This document shows positions 5,744 through 13,201 of a stretch of DNA of 17,694 nt, piece after piece (the first letter of the stretch is position 1; each line of letters opens with the position of its first letter). The position numbers were made by a program, and so were the translations under genes. The stretch spans positions 1 through 17,694 of the forward strand of contig CAZKEM010000050.1 of assembly GCA_964551835.1 (NCBI GenBank), read 5' to 3'. The DNA comes from JAHDCC01 sp964551835. GTDB lineage: Bacteria > Actinomycetota > Acidimicrobiia > Acidimicrobiales > SZUA-35. The notes under the pieces are model-generated. The model saw only the letters and a list, made by a program, of their open reading frames with translations, was not told the DNA's origin and did no database searches.

Positions 5744-8209
5744 ATGGAATTCGGTATTCCAGGACGAAACAGAACAAGAGCTATCTGTTCTAAAGTGGCA
5801 ATTTTGGTCGCATCAGCGATGCTTATTGCGGCATGTTCAGGTGGTAGCGACGACGCCGATGACGGTGCGGGCGTCGGGGGCGAGTTACCTATCCCAGGGG
5901 CAGAAAAGGGATCTGCGGGGTCGGCACCGGAAGACCCAAATATTGTCGGCGACCTCGGTTTGCCTGGTGGTGTTGATGGGACCATGGAAGAGTTACCAAA
6001 GTTTGAGGAGCTCGCCGAAAAATACCCTGAGGCCGTCGAGGTCATTCAAACCATCGACGTTACGAATGAAGAGAGCTTTGAAGCAGTCTATGTCGAGCTC
6101 CAAAAAATCTATGAACAAGAAGGCGCCGATGGGTTGCATCAGTTCATGCTTGGCACTGGCCTGCTGCAGAGCTTAGGGCTCGACACGATCTACACGGACC
6201 TCGTTTTGAACTATGAGGAAGGTGGCTGGGAGCAGACCAAAGAATTTGCCTCAAAACGTGGTTTGCTCAACGATAATGATCAGCTGTTGATCGTCCTTGA
6301 ACTCGAATCGGACGACACTTCGCTCATAAAGCCGGCGCTGGACGAACTCGCAATAGAAACCATTGCAGAAAGCGGAAACCTGATTGAAGCCGGAATAGCG
6401 CTCGATGACCTCGAGGCACTCGAGTCCAGTGAAGGGTTGTTTGTTTATCTTGCTAAGGTCGCTCAGCTGCCATCGGTTGTAAAGGTAAAGTTCCCAGCAG
6501 CGGCCGTGACTTCGGAACTTCTTCCACAGGGTCCAACCGGACTGATTGGTGAGGGAGTCGCAAACTCGGGAGCGAGTAATTGGCACGAAGCAGGTATTTA
6601 CGGTGATGGTGTAAAGGTAGGCGTTATCGACCCAGGCGGCTTTGGCGGCTATCAGGTTCTCCTCGGAACCGAACTCCCGACCGCAGACCGCATTAACTTG
6701 ATGCCAGGGCAAACCCCTCAAGGCCTAAATGCTGGTGATGGTGTACACGGCACAGCAGTAGCCGAGATTGTATACGAGATGGCACCAGGCGCAGAATTGT
6801 ATTTTGCCCACACCACAAGCCAGGCGTCGTTCCCTGCAGCGGTTGATTGGATGATCGAGTCTGGGGTTGATGTAATCAACTATTCTGCTAGTCGACCAGG
6901 CGAGCCGATCGACGGCACGGGGCCTTCCAACGAGATAGTCAAGCGGGCAACCGACGCCGGAATTCTCTGGGTTAACTCGTCGGGCAACTACGCCCAATCG
7001 CATCTTGACATGAACTTTACCGACGAGAACAACAATGGGCTTCACGAGTTCCCAAGTGGCGATGAGATCCTTCCACTGGTAAACCAGAGCGAACGACCCA
7101 CTGTTGCACTAGGTTGGGATGACGTGTGGGTTGGCTCGCAGCGAAACTTCGATCTCCACTTGGTTGGCGTCGACCCTGCCTCCGGTGACCTTGTAGAAGT
7201 CGCATCGAGTCGAAATATTCAAGCTGGAAGCCAAGCGGATAACCCTTTCGAGGTGGTTAGCGTAGAGGCACCACAAGATTTCCAACTCTTCGTAGCCATA
7301 TCTGCGCCAGAGCCAATCGGAGCTCATCGCCTGAACTTGTTGGGTAATGGAACTGGCTTTCAATTCTCGATGCCCGAAGGAAGCTTGGCATCGCCAGCTG
7401 ACGAAGACACTGCGATAGTCGTCGGCGCAACAAACTGGGCCGACAACGTTCTGGAAGAATACAGTTCTCAAGGGCCAACGTGGGATGACCGGGTAAAGCC
7501 AGATATCGTCGCCCCAGCCAAAGTAACCTCCGAGGCCTATCGAGGACCCTGGGATGGGACGTCTGCGTCTGCGCCGCACGTCGCGGGTGCGGCGGCACTC
7601 ATCCTCCAACAGAACCCTGAACTATCGGCGGAAGAGCTTCGGAGTGCTCTCGAACAGAATGCTCTTGACCAAGCACCCGAAGGTTCCGACAGTGCGACTG
7701 GTCATGGACTTCTAAACCTTGGCGAATCTCCAAACGAATTTATCATAGAGCCTGGTGGCGGTGACGAAGAGGATCCAGGAGTAAACGAACCGTTGCCTGA
7801 AGAAGGCGGGCCAACCGCCACCTTCGAGAATTTGTCGATTACAGAAACAATCGTCGACGGTCAAAACTCTGTAGAAATCCAAGCTGATGTCTGGATGGAG
7901 AACCTGAGCGGGCAGGAGGTTCAGATCGCATCGTTCTTCTTCTACGACACGAACAGAAACATCCCGCTCCGTGACTTTAACGGTCAATTTGCGTCTCAGC
8001 GTGACACGGTTGCAGTTGGTACGAGGGTCAACGTAGATTCCGACAGTCAACTGGTCGAGGGTGTGAGACTCACGGTCCCGCTTTCGGAGCTCCATCTAGC
8101 AGGTGGGCAACAGTACGAACTCAAGGTAGTTACAAGTGTCAGTAGCGAGGAGGCTGGCTCTGGTTACATAGCTATTTCAGATTGGGTTCCGATAGTCCTT
8201 CAGGCCTAG
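5744..8209 (+). CDS. S8 (subtilisin-like) serine protease lipoprotein
   Basis: An 821-residue surface lipoprotein: basic n-region, hydrophobic core and lipobox LIAAC with acylated Cys31. An acidic Gly-rich spacer (32-85) leads to an N-terminal alpha/beta region (about 90-275) not recognised beyond a possible propeptide or inhibitor-like end (LPSVVKVKFP, about 242-251). The S8 catalytic domain (about 276-665) has the full triad: Asp296 in GVIDPG, His335 in VHGTAVAE and Ser607 in GTSASAPHVAGA, plus oxyanion Asn415 in SSGN. The catalytic core is interrupted at about 440-550 by an insert that could be a beta-sandwich. The tail (about 690-821) is a beta-rich domain of unknown role. GCGAGGG (5731-5737) supplies a ribosome binding site 6 nt before the ATG. 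Likely digests external proteins or processes envelope proteins; substrate unknown. Confidence 0.9.
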   Translation: MEFGIPGRNRTRAICSKVAILVASAMLIAACSGGSDDADDGAGVGGELPIPGAEKGSAGSAPEDPNIVGDLGLPGGVDGTMEELPKFEELAEKYPEAVEVIQTIDVTNEESFEAVYVELQKIYEQEGADGLHQFMLGTGLLQSLGLDTIYTDLVLNYEEGGWEQTKEFASKRGLLNDNDQLLIVLELESDDTSLIKPALDELAIETIAESGNLIEAGIALDDLEALESSEGLFVYLAKVAQLPSVVKVKFPAAAVTSELLPQGPTGLIGEGVANSGASNWHEAGIYGDGVKVGVIDPGGFGGYQVLLGTELPTADRINLMPGQTPQGLNAGDGVHGTAVAEIVYEMAPGAELYFAHTTSQASFPAAVDWMIESGVDVINYSASRPGEPIDGTGPSNEIVKRATDAGILWVNSSGNYAQSHLDMNFTDENNNGLHEFPSGDEILPLVNQSERPTVALGWDDVWVGSQRNFDLHLVGVDPASGDLVEVASSRNIQAGSQADNPFEVVSVEAPQDFQLFVAISAPEPIGAHRLNLLGNGTGFQFSMPEGSLASPADEDTAIVVGATNWADNVLEEYSSQGPTWDDRVKPDIVAPAKVTSEAYRGPWDGTSASAPHVAGAAALILQQNPELSAEELRSALEQNALDQAPEGSDSATGHGLLNLGESPNEFIIEPGGGDEEDPGVNEPLPEEGGPTATFENLSITETIVDGQNSVEIQADVWMENLSGQEVQIASFFFYDTNRNIPLRDFNGQFASQRDTVAVGTRVNVDSDSQLVEGVRLTVPLSELHLAGGQQYELKVVTSVSSEEAGSGYIAISDWVPIVLQA

Positions 8210-8222
8210 GTATTGCCATGTA

Positions 8223-8260
8223 TGGTCCTACCACCACTTGATGGGGTAGTGGTAGGACCA
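8223..8260. terminator. 12-bp perfect hairpin, probable terminator of the S8 protease gene
   Basis: TGGTCCTACCAC (8223-8234) and GTGGTAGGACCA (8249-8260) are perfectly complementary, with a 14-nt loop. It begins 13 nt after the protease stop and precedes the diguanylate cyclase start. No U-tract follows, which is common for actinobacterial terminator-like hairpins; an operator is the alternative. Confidence 0.55.
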
Positions 8261-8297
8261 GTTGTGATGGCCGTGATGTATCAAGGTGGAGCTGATT

Positions 8298-9845
8298 TTG
8301 GCCGAATCTCTCCTTGTGGATACTGTTGAAAAAAAATCTTGGCTGTGGTCCACATGTCGCGACTTGACACCGTTCTCGATCATTGTCGCTATTGCTATTT
8401 TGGGCGTCGGCTTTCTCGCAACACTGTCTATCTCGAGTCGGTCGGTAGAGCGGATCGACAACATCCGCCTTGCCGAGTTCAATGCGGAGTCCCAACGGGC
8501 TTTCAGTAATGTCGAAAGGGCGATTGAGCTCGAGGTTCACGAATTCGAATTCAACCTCAACTATTTGGAGTCGACCCACCCGGCGCCAGAAGAACAGTTT
8601 CAGCGGTTCTTCGGAAGAGTTGCTCTGACGGATACCGGAGACGATTCTCCGTACATCTTGGTCGAACCCCTCGAGATTGGCATGTTTGACGAGATACTCG
8701 GTAGAGAATCGACGATCAATCCAGGTAAAGAACTAGAGGAACTCTCGGTTGGCGTAGATCGTTCAGTCGTGATTACTCGAAGTACAGTCTCAGCCGAGAC
8801 CGCACGTGCTCTTATTGAGGCCGGTGGGACAAAGCTGGCAGAAGCGATGGTCCCATCGAGCCGCCGCTCGACGTTCGCTGAGACACCCACCACGCCCGGA
8901 CCGGGCGATGACGAGTTTGGAAGGTCGGGATTTCTCGTCGGCTCCGTTCTTGGCGAAGATGGCGAAGTTGTTGGCTACTTGGTTAAGTCAGTCTCGATTG
9001 ACGGGATGCTCGCACCTGTTTCTGGAAACGCCTTTAGTAAGGTCAATGCTTCCGTCGAACTCGAGGGGCTTGACTTCGGCTCGTTCACTGTCATGAACGA
9101 CCAAGGTATCCAACCTCGAGACGCAAGCTACCAGGCCAGAAATAGTTTCGCCGCGGCGGGTATTAGATGGGGCGTCACGGCTTGGAATGGATCGGAGATT
9201 GAACCGCCTGGGTCTCTTTGGACGCCGTCGTTCGAATGGTTTTCCGGTGCGTCCGGGACGTTAGGGCTGGCGCTGGCTTGGTTGATGTGGTCGGCGCGAG
9301 ATCGCCGGGCGATCGATGCGACTAAGGAAGTCTTGATCGCTCAGGAAATGGCTTGCACCGACCGGCTCACCGGACTGCTAAATAGAGGGGGGCTTTCCGA
9401 TGCCGCCAGCGACCTCGGCTCGGTACGCGCGACGCTGTTCTTTATTGATCTGAACAATTTTAAGGCGGTGAATGACACTCACGGCCATGAAAGAGGTGAT
9501 CAAATTCTGGTTGCAGTAGCCCAGGCGCTTCGAGAGACGACGAGATTGATTGACAAAATTGCCCGGGTTGGTGGCGACGAGTTCGTCGTAGTCATGCCTG
9601 GCTTAGCCGACCGACGTCGCGCTATTAGGCTGGCGCGATCGATTGAACGCCGCATCGCTGTGATGAGAACAGGTGTGACTGCCAGTGTCGGAGTTGCCTC
9701 GTCGAAACCGGACGAGCCGTTAGACATGGACGATCTTATTAAGCGGGCCGACGAAGAGATGTATCAGCGAAAGCAGGAATACTACAGTTTTCGTAAGAGC
9801 GCGACTCGGCATGACGCAATCGATGCTCAGTCTGGTTTGGTGTAG
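8298..9845 (+). CDS. Membrane diguanylate cyclase: CHASE-like sensor + GGDEF
   Basis: Makes cyclic di-GMP from two GTP in response to an extracytoplasmic cue. In numbering from the alternative GTG at 8286, membrane segments at about 31-50 and 321-336 flank a periplasmic-side domain (about 55-315) resembling CHASE sensors (Glu-rich helix NVERAIELEVHEFEFNL, then RFFGRVALTD). The GGDEF domain (about 355-505) is intact: DRLTGLLNR (359-367), metal-binding Asp388 in FFIDLNNFK, and active-site GGDEF (429-433). The inhibitory I-site RLID (420-423) lies exactly five residues before GGDEF, so product feedback inhibition is expected. No EAL domain is present. TTG 8298 is preferred because GGAG (8288-8291) lies 6 nt before it; GTG 8286 has no ribosome binding site. 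The two choices differ by four residues. Confidence 0.9.
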   Translation: MAESLLVDTVEKKSWLWSTCRDLTPFSIIVAIAILGVGFLATLSISSRSVERIDNIRLAEFNAESQRAFSNVERAIELEVHEFEFNLNYLESTHPAPEEQFQRFFGRVALTDTGDDSPYILVEPLEIGMFDEILGRESTINPGKELEELSVGVDRSVVITRSTVSAETARALIEAGGTKLAEAMVPSSRRSTFAETPTTPGPGDDEFGRSGFLVGSVLGEDGEVVGYLVKSVSIDGMLAPVSGNAFSKVNASVELEGLDFGSFTVMNDQGIQPRDASYQARNSFAAAGIRWGVTAWNGSEIEPPGSLWTPSFEWFSGASGTLGLALAWLMWSARDRRAIDATKEVLIAQEMACTDRLTGLLNRGGLSDAASDLGSVRATLFFIDLNNFKAVNDTHGHERGDQILVAVAQALRETTRLIDKIARVGGDEFVVVMPGLADRRRAIRLARSIERRIAVMRTGVTASVGVASSKPDEPLDMDDLIKRADEEMYQRKQEYYSFRKSATRHDAIDAQSGLV

Positions 9846-9899
9846 AACCTAGGTTCTCGAAGTGCTTGTGGGCCTTAATGGTCTACCGCTCGCTGGGGC

Positions 9900-9905
9900 T
9901 AGAGT
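9900..9905 (+). promoter_or_regulatory. -10 box (TAGAGT) of arfB, leaderless type
   Basis: TAGAGT ends 7 nt before the GTG at 9913 and is identical to the -10 box of the SLT gene. No Shine-Dalgarno motif is present. The -35 region is poor. Confidence 0.4.
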
Positions 9906-9912
9906 CTGTTAC

Positions 9913-10323
9913 GTGAAGAAGTTTCTCATCGCCCCGGGTTGTCGGATACCTGTCGCAGAAGTCACTTGGAGATTTACGACCAGTTCTGGTCCTGGTGGCC
10001 AACATGCTAATAAGGCCAACACGGGCGTCGATGCTCGGTTAGATATCGCAAACGCTGCTGGTATCACCCCTGACTCTAGGGAGCGGTTGATTCTCAAGCT
10101 GGGCGCTGAGGTGCGAGTCTACGTCGACAGTGAGCGGTCCCAATTTCGAAACCGAGCAACTGCGATGGATCGAATGACGGAGAAGTTGCTGGATGCGTTG
10201 GCAATAGAGAAGCCGAGACGTCCGACTAAACGGAGTAAGGGTTCGCACAAGCGACGGATAAAGAGTAAGCGGCAGCGAAGCGAGATCAAAAAGAGTCGGC
10301 AACGCCCACGCCTCGATGACTAG
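9913..10323 (+). CDS. arfB: Peptidyl-tRNA hydrolase ArfB (ribosome rescue)
   Basis: A 136-residue class-I release-factor homolog that has only the catalytic domain plus a basic tail, which is the ArfB/YaeJ layout. The core contains TTSSGPGGQHANKANT, whose GGQ (residues 28-30 from the GTG) enters the peptidyl transferase centre and hydrolyses peptidyl-tRNA on stalled ribosomes. Codon-recognition domains of RF1/RF2 are absent. The C-terminal 30 residues are rich in Lys/Arg (SHKRRIKSKRQRSEIKKSRQ), as required for binding the empty mRNA channel. The GTG start is chosen because it gives the normal N-terminus (KKFLIAPGCRIPVAEVTWRF) and lies 7 nt after a -10 box; earlier codons add a non-family leader. 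Confidence 0.9.
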   Translation: MKKFLIAPGCRIPVAEVTWRFTTSSGPGGQHANKANTGVDARLDIANAAGITPDSRERLILKLGAEVRVYVDSERSQFRNRATAMDRMTEKLLDALAIEKPRRPTKRSKGSHKRRIKSKRQRSEIKKSRQRPRLDD

Positions 10324-10414
10324 TCGCCCAGACCCGCCACCCCCCTGTCAGCGTTTTCGGAGTGACGTACCGAACGGTGAACAAATGGCGGGCCTGGGCA
10401 TCCTAGAGTTGCCT

Positions 10415-10429
10415 GATAGACAGACTATC
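10415..10429. repeat. Short inverted repeat abutting the SOS box
   Basis: GATAG (10415-10419) and CTATC (10425-10429) are perfectly complementary around a 5-nt spacer. The right arm overlaps the first base pairs of the SOS palindrome. It may be a second protein-binding site or chance. Confidence 0.25.
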
Positions 10430-10444
10430 GAACATACGTTCGAT
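10427..10444. promoter_or_regulatory. LexA/SOS box
   Basis: ATCGAACATACGTTCGAT is a palindrome with perfect 7-bp arms around a 4-nt centre. It matches the Gram-positive/actinobacterial LexA consensus CGAAC-RNRY-GTTCG at every position. A TTGCCT hexamer at 10409-10414 could be a -35 element, placing the box over the -10 region. The downstream gene is the DUF3048 lipoprotein. The remaining 10324-10576 gap shows no convincing gene. Confidence 0.65.
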
Positions 10445-10576
10445 TTAAAACCTGGCGAGTTCGGGTGGTTTGGTTGAACCTCTTGCCGCATCGGAGTCGG
10501 AGGTCCAATGGTTGGCGCGGCTTGTCCATTAAGATGGATCTTTGGTCTGGGTTGGGGGCAAGTCACGATAGTTTCT

Positions 10577-11791
10577 ATGGAGATGGTTGCCCGTGCAATG
10601 AGAGGTCGAAAGCTTCGTCGACTTGCATTGAGCATCGCTGTCGCAATGCTGACCGCTGGCTGCACTAATGACGACGCAGCAGCTGGTCCCGAGATTACAT
10701 TGGAGGCGACTACAACGACTGAACCCCTCGGTACGGCTTCGTTTGGAGCGTCGGTTCGAGCCGACCCTGATGGTCCACCCGCAACTACTCCAAACGGTGA
10801 GACAATTGGCCCAGTATCGACCCGGCAGGCTGGAATTGGCGACACCTCCATCTACATAGGAGTCCTCGGTCGCCTCGGGGTGTCGGAACAACTCGTGCCA
10901 CCACTTGGGCAGCCACCTCCCAATGTCGAAGGCGTCTTACCATTGACAGGAGCTGCTGGGACGGTTCCTCAACGTCCACCGGCTGTGGTCAAGATTGACA
11001 ATGTAGGCCCTGCCCGACCTCAAATGGGCCTCCAAAAAGCAGACATTGTCTATGAAGAAGAGGTCGAAGCAGGCTTCACCCGACTGGCGGCGGTCCTTCA
11101 TAGCCAATCATCCTACGTTGGGCCAATACGCTCCGGACGGACAACCGACATCGGGATTCTGGCACTATTTCAATCTCCGCTGTTCATCTATTCGGGCGCA
11201 AATATTGCGACCGACAGTCTGATCCGTTCCCAGGCTTATGTGCAAAACCATAGCTACGACACTACGTCTGGGTTTTGGCGGCACCCAGACCGGTCGAGTC
11301 CGTCGGATCTCTATAGCCACACCTCGCCCCATTGGCAGACGGGCGTTGGAACCCCGCCTCGTCAACAATTTCACTATCGAAGCGAGGATGACAGCGTCGA
11401 TGGGCTGGACGTTGAGTCGTTTCGAGTCTCATACCGGCAAAACACTGTCGACTGGCTGTGGGACGGCGCTAAATGGAATCGCCAGCAAGGTGGTAGCCCT
11501 CATGTAGATGTCGATGGCGCACAGTTGCACGCCGCAAACGTCCTCGTGGTTGAGACTAAGCGGGTTGACACAGGAATGGTCGATGCGACGGGGCAACGTG
11601 TTCCCGAATTTGTGTTTGTCGGGTCGGGCAATGTTTCTGTGTTCACTGGCGGGAAACGAATCGATGGAACATGGACTAGGCCGTCGCTCGACAGCGTGCC
11701 GACGTTCACCACCTCCAATGGGGAGCCGATCCTGTTTGGTGTGGGTCAGACCTGGGTTGAAATCGTTGGTTCTCCAGGTCAGCTCCGCTAG
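10577..11791 (+). CDS. DUF3048 (YerB-like) lipoprotein
   Basis: A 404-residue surface lipoprotein. From ATG 10577 the sequence has a basic n-region (RGRKLRR), a hydrophobic core and lipobox LTAGC with Cys29. A low-complexity Thr/Pro/Gly region (about 30-130) leads to the DUF3048 N-terminal part: AVVKIDNVGPARPQMGLQKA, then ADIVYEEEVEAGFTRLAAVL and VGPIRSGRTTDI, which are hallmark strings of the YerB family. The C-terminal DUF3048 part runs from about 290 to the end. YerB family function is not established. ATG 10508 has GGAGG 4 nt upstream and is a real alternative, but gives an implausibly long 52-residue leader before the Cys. The gene lies downstream of a perfect SOS box. It converges with the DUF4272 gene, with 25 nt between stops. 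Confidence 0.85.
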   Translation: MEMVARAMRGRKLRRLALSIAVAMLTAGCTNDDAAAGPEITLEATTTTEPLGTASFGASVRADPDGPPATTPNGETIGPVSTRQAGIGDTSIYIGVLGRLGVSEQLVPPLGQPPPNVEGVLPLTGAAGTVPQRPPAVVKIDNVGPARPQMGLQKADIVYEEEVEAGFTRLAAVLHSQSSYVGPIRSGRTTDIGILALFQSPLFIYSGANIATDSLIRSQAYVQNHSYDTTSGFWRHPDRSSPSDLYSHTSPHWQTGVGTPPRQQFHYRSEDDSVDGLDVESFRVSYRQNTVDWLWDGAKWNRQQGGSPHVDVDGAQLHAANVLVVETKRVDTGMVDATGQRVPEFVFVGSGNVSVFTGGKRIDGTWTRPSLDSVPTFTTSNGEPILFGVGQTWVEIVGSPGQLR

Positions 11792-11816
11792 GGCGAATTT
11801 CTCACGATCGTGGTCC

Positions 11817-12986
11817 TCAGGTGCTCAGATCCGTATCGGTCCATTTCGTCCCAGGGGAGAGGCACCAAGTCAGGGCGTGTCGACGTTCGTGGATCGCTCC
11901 ACCATCGACAACGGGGTCAAAGTCGGCGGGTACGGTTTCTGAACCGAGTTGAGCGCTTCTAACTGCATTGTGGGCGCAAAAGAAAAGGTCTTCTTTGTCG
12001 GAAATCTCGGCAGCTGGACGCATCGGGGACTCCTGAAGGAACCCATCGATTGTCCCGCCCAAGTTTGGAAGATATTCGAGTACCGCACGAGTGTGTTCGC
12101 CTGAAATCTGGCCTCCATGGAATGGCGGCGCGGGTTCGAATCCGCACGTCCATGCCAAGGCCCACATATTTTCGAGATGCCATCCGATCTGAGCCCCGTG
12201 CTGGGCGTTTGCGTCATCTCTATTCATCTGCAGAATGTCCCGTTCTCCTGCAGAAAGAGCTTCGTCGAGGTTGTTGGCGGCGATGAACGTTGCTAGGCCG
12301 TCCGATGTCGCTTTTTTTTCCGGAGCGGCGACCCACATGAATAGCGCCATCTGGGCGAAGAGCCTACGCACCACTTCTTCGGCGGGACGGACGGCGTCGT
12401 CTGCTTCGAATCGGGTTTGCGGTAAACGATCAGCGCATACGAAACCGTGTTTCGCCAGCTCTTCGGTGTTCTGTTGGCGTCGCTTGGCGAGGCGTGCTGG
12501 CGCCGACTCAAAGGCTTCCTGGCTCGCGCTGGCACCGGTTGATGATTCTCCAACGTCGGCTGACTGAGGGTGATATGTCATCGGCCCGACAAGGTAGCCT
12601 TCGGCGGTAAGAATGCTGTCGGCTACGAACATAAAGCCCTGTTGTTGTTCAGTGACGAACATCAACGATTGAAATGCTTCGGACTCGGCTGAAACCGGCC
12701 CAGGCAGAATCACTCCGAAGTACATCTGTACTTGGTTGACTAAGTTGATAGCTCGACTGATCTCAACTGAACTATTGTCCAGCTGACCGATATAGCCCCG
12801 CAGGCCCGCAAGGTGGCTAGCGTCGTCAGCCGAGTACTTCAAGTTTAACCGCACTGGCCCTTGGGGTGTCTCGTATTCATAGCGGGTTGGGCGGTTGGCA
12901 GGAGCGGCGTCGGACGTACCGCCCGGAAAAACGGATTGGAGGTTAACGTCTGAAGTTGGCAGATATATTGTGCAGTTCTCGATCAT
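11817..12986 (-). CDS. DUF4272-domain protein
   Basis: A 389-residue soluble protein without signal peptide or membrane segment. The N-terminal half (about 1-160) is an unrecognised alpha/beta region that includes a possible ferredoxin-like segment (ASHLAGLRGYIGQLDNSSVE). The DUF4272 domain occupies about 168-380: RRQQNTEELAKHGFVCADRL, then LRxxEEV-type VRPAEEVVRRLFA, LSAGERDIL, WALAWTCGF with conserved Trp residues, and the closing VVDGGAIHERRHALTW. The biochemical role of DUF4272 is unknown; the family occurs widely in bacteria as single cytosolic proteins. The ATG lies after a GGA-containing leader with only weak ribosome-binding similarity. It is divergent from the ABC transporter across 215 bp. 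Confidence 0.8.
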   Translation of the reverse strand: MIENCTIYLPTSDVNLQSVFPGGTSDAAPANRPTRYEYETPQGPVRLNLKYSADDASHLAGLRGYIGQLDNSSVEISRAINLVNQVQMYFGVILPGPVSAESEAFQSLMFVTEQQQGFMFVADSILTAEGYLVGPMTYHPQSADVGESSTGASASQEAFESAPARLAKRRQQNTEELAKHGFVCADRLPQTRFEADDAVRPAEEVVRRLFAQMALFMWVAAPEKKATSDGLATFIAANNLDEALSAGERDILQMNRDDANAQHGAQIGWHLENMWALAWTCGFEPAPPFHGGQISGEHTRAVLEYLPNLGGTIDGFLQESPMRPAAEISDKEDLFFCAHNAVRSAQLGSETVPADFDPVVDGGAIHERRHALTWCLSPGTKWTDTDLST

Positions 12987-13187
12987 TCGTCCATGTTCTT
13001 CCGGATGGCGCCCTCAAACTAAACCGAGCGATTTTCCAACCAACAGACGGACCGGGGTCAAGCTTAGCAACTTGGGTTACGGATCAGATCTGACCGGCTG
13101 TTTCCATTGCGCTACACGCGGTGCATGTTACATCCTCGGCCCTGGTATACCGCTCCGACGAGTCGGGGGTAGTCTGGCCTTATGCCT

Positions 13188-13193
13188 GGAGGA
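13188..13193 (+). promoter_or_regulatory. Ribosome binding site GGAGGA fixing the ABC exporter start
   Basis: The motif lies 8 nt before ATG 13202 and excludes the more upstream in-frame ATG at 13121. The 12987-13201 gap otherwise contains a 10-bp palindrome TCAGATCTGA (13084-13093) and a possible -10 box TAGTCT (13170-13175) with no good -35. Confidence 0.6.
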
Positions 13194-13201
13194 AACCCCT
13201 A

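Noticed and set aside
7109..7609. Minus-strand ORF of 166 codons inside the S8 protease
   Set aside because: Composition is Arg/Trp-rich shadow sequence opposite a conserved catalytic domain; no start signal.
10348..10851. Minus-strand ORF of 167 codons across the SOS box
   Set aside because: Most of it is antisense to the DUF3048 lipoprotein leader and low-complexity region; no recognisable domain.
11508..11942. Plus-strand ORF of 144 codons bridging the DUF3048 and DUF4272 ends
   Set aside because: It overlaps two well-supported genes in other frames and resembles nothing.
13084..13093. 10-bp palindrome TCAGATCTGA as an operator of the ABC exporter
   Set aside because: Short, single and without a flanking promoter or a second copy; palindromes of this length are expected by chance.
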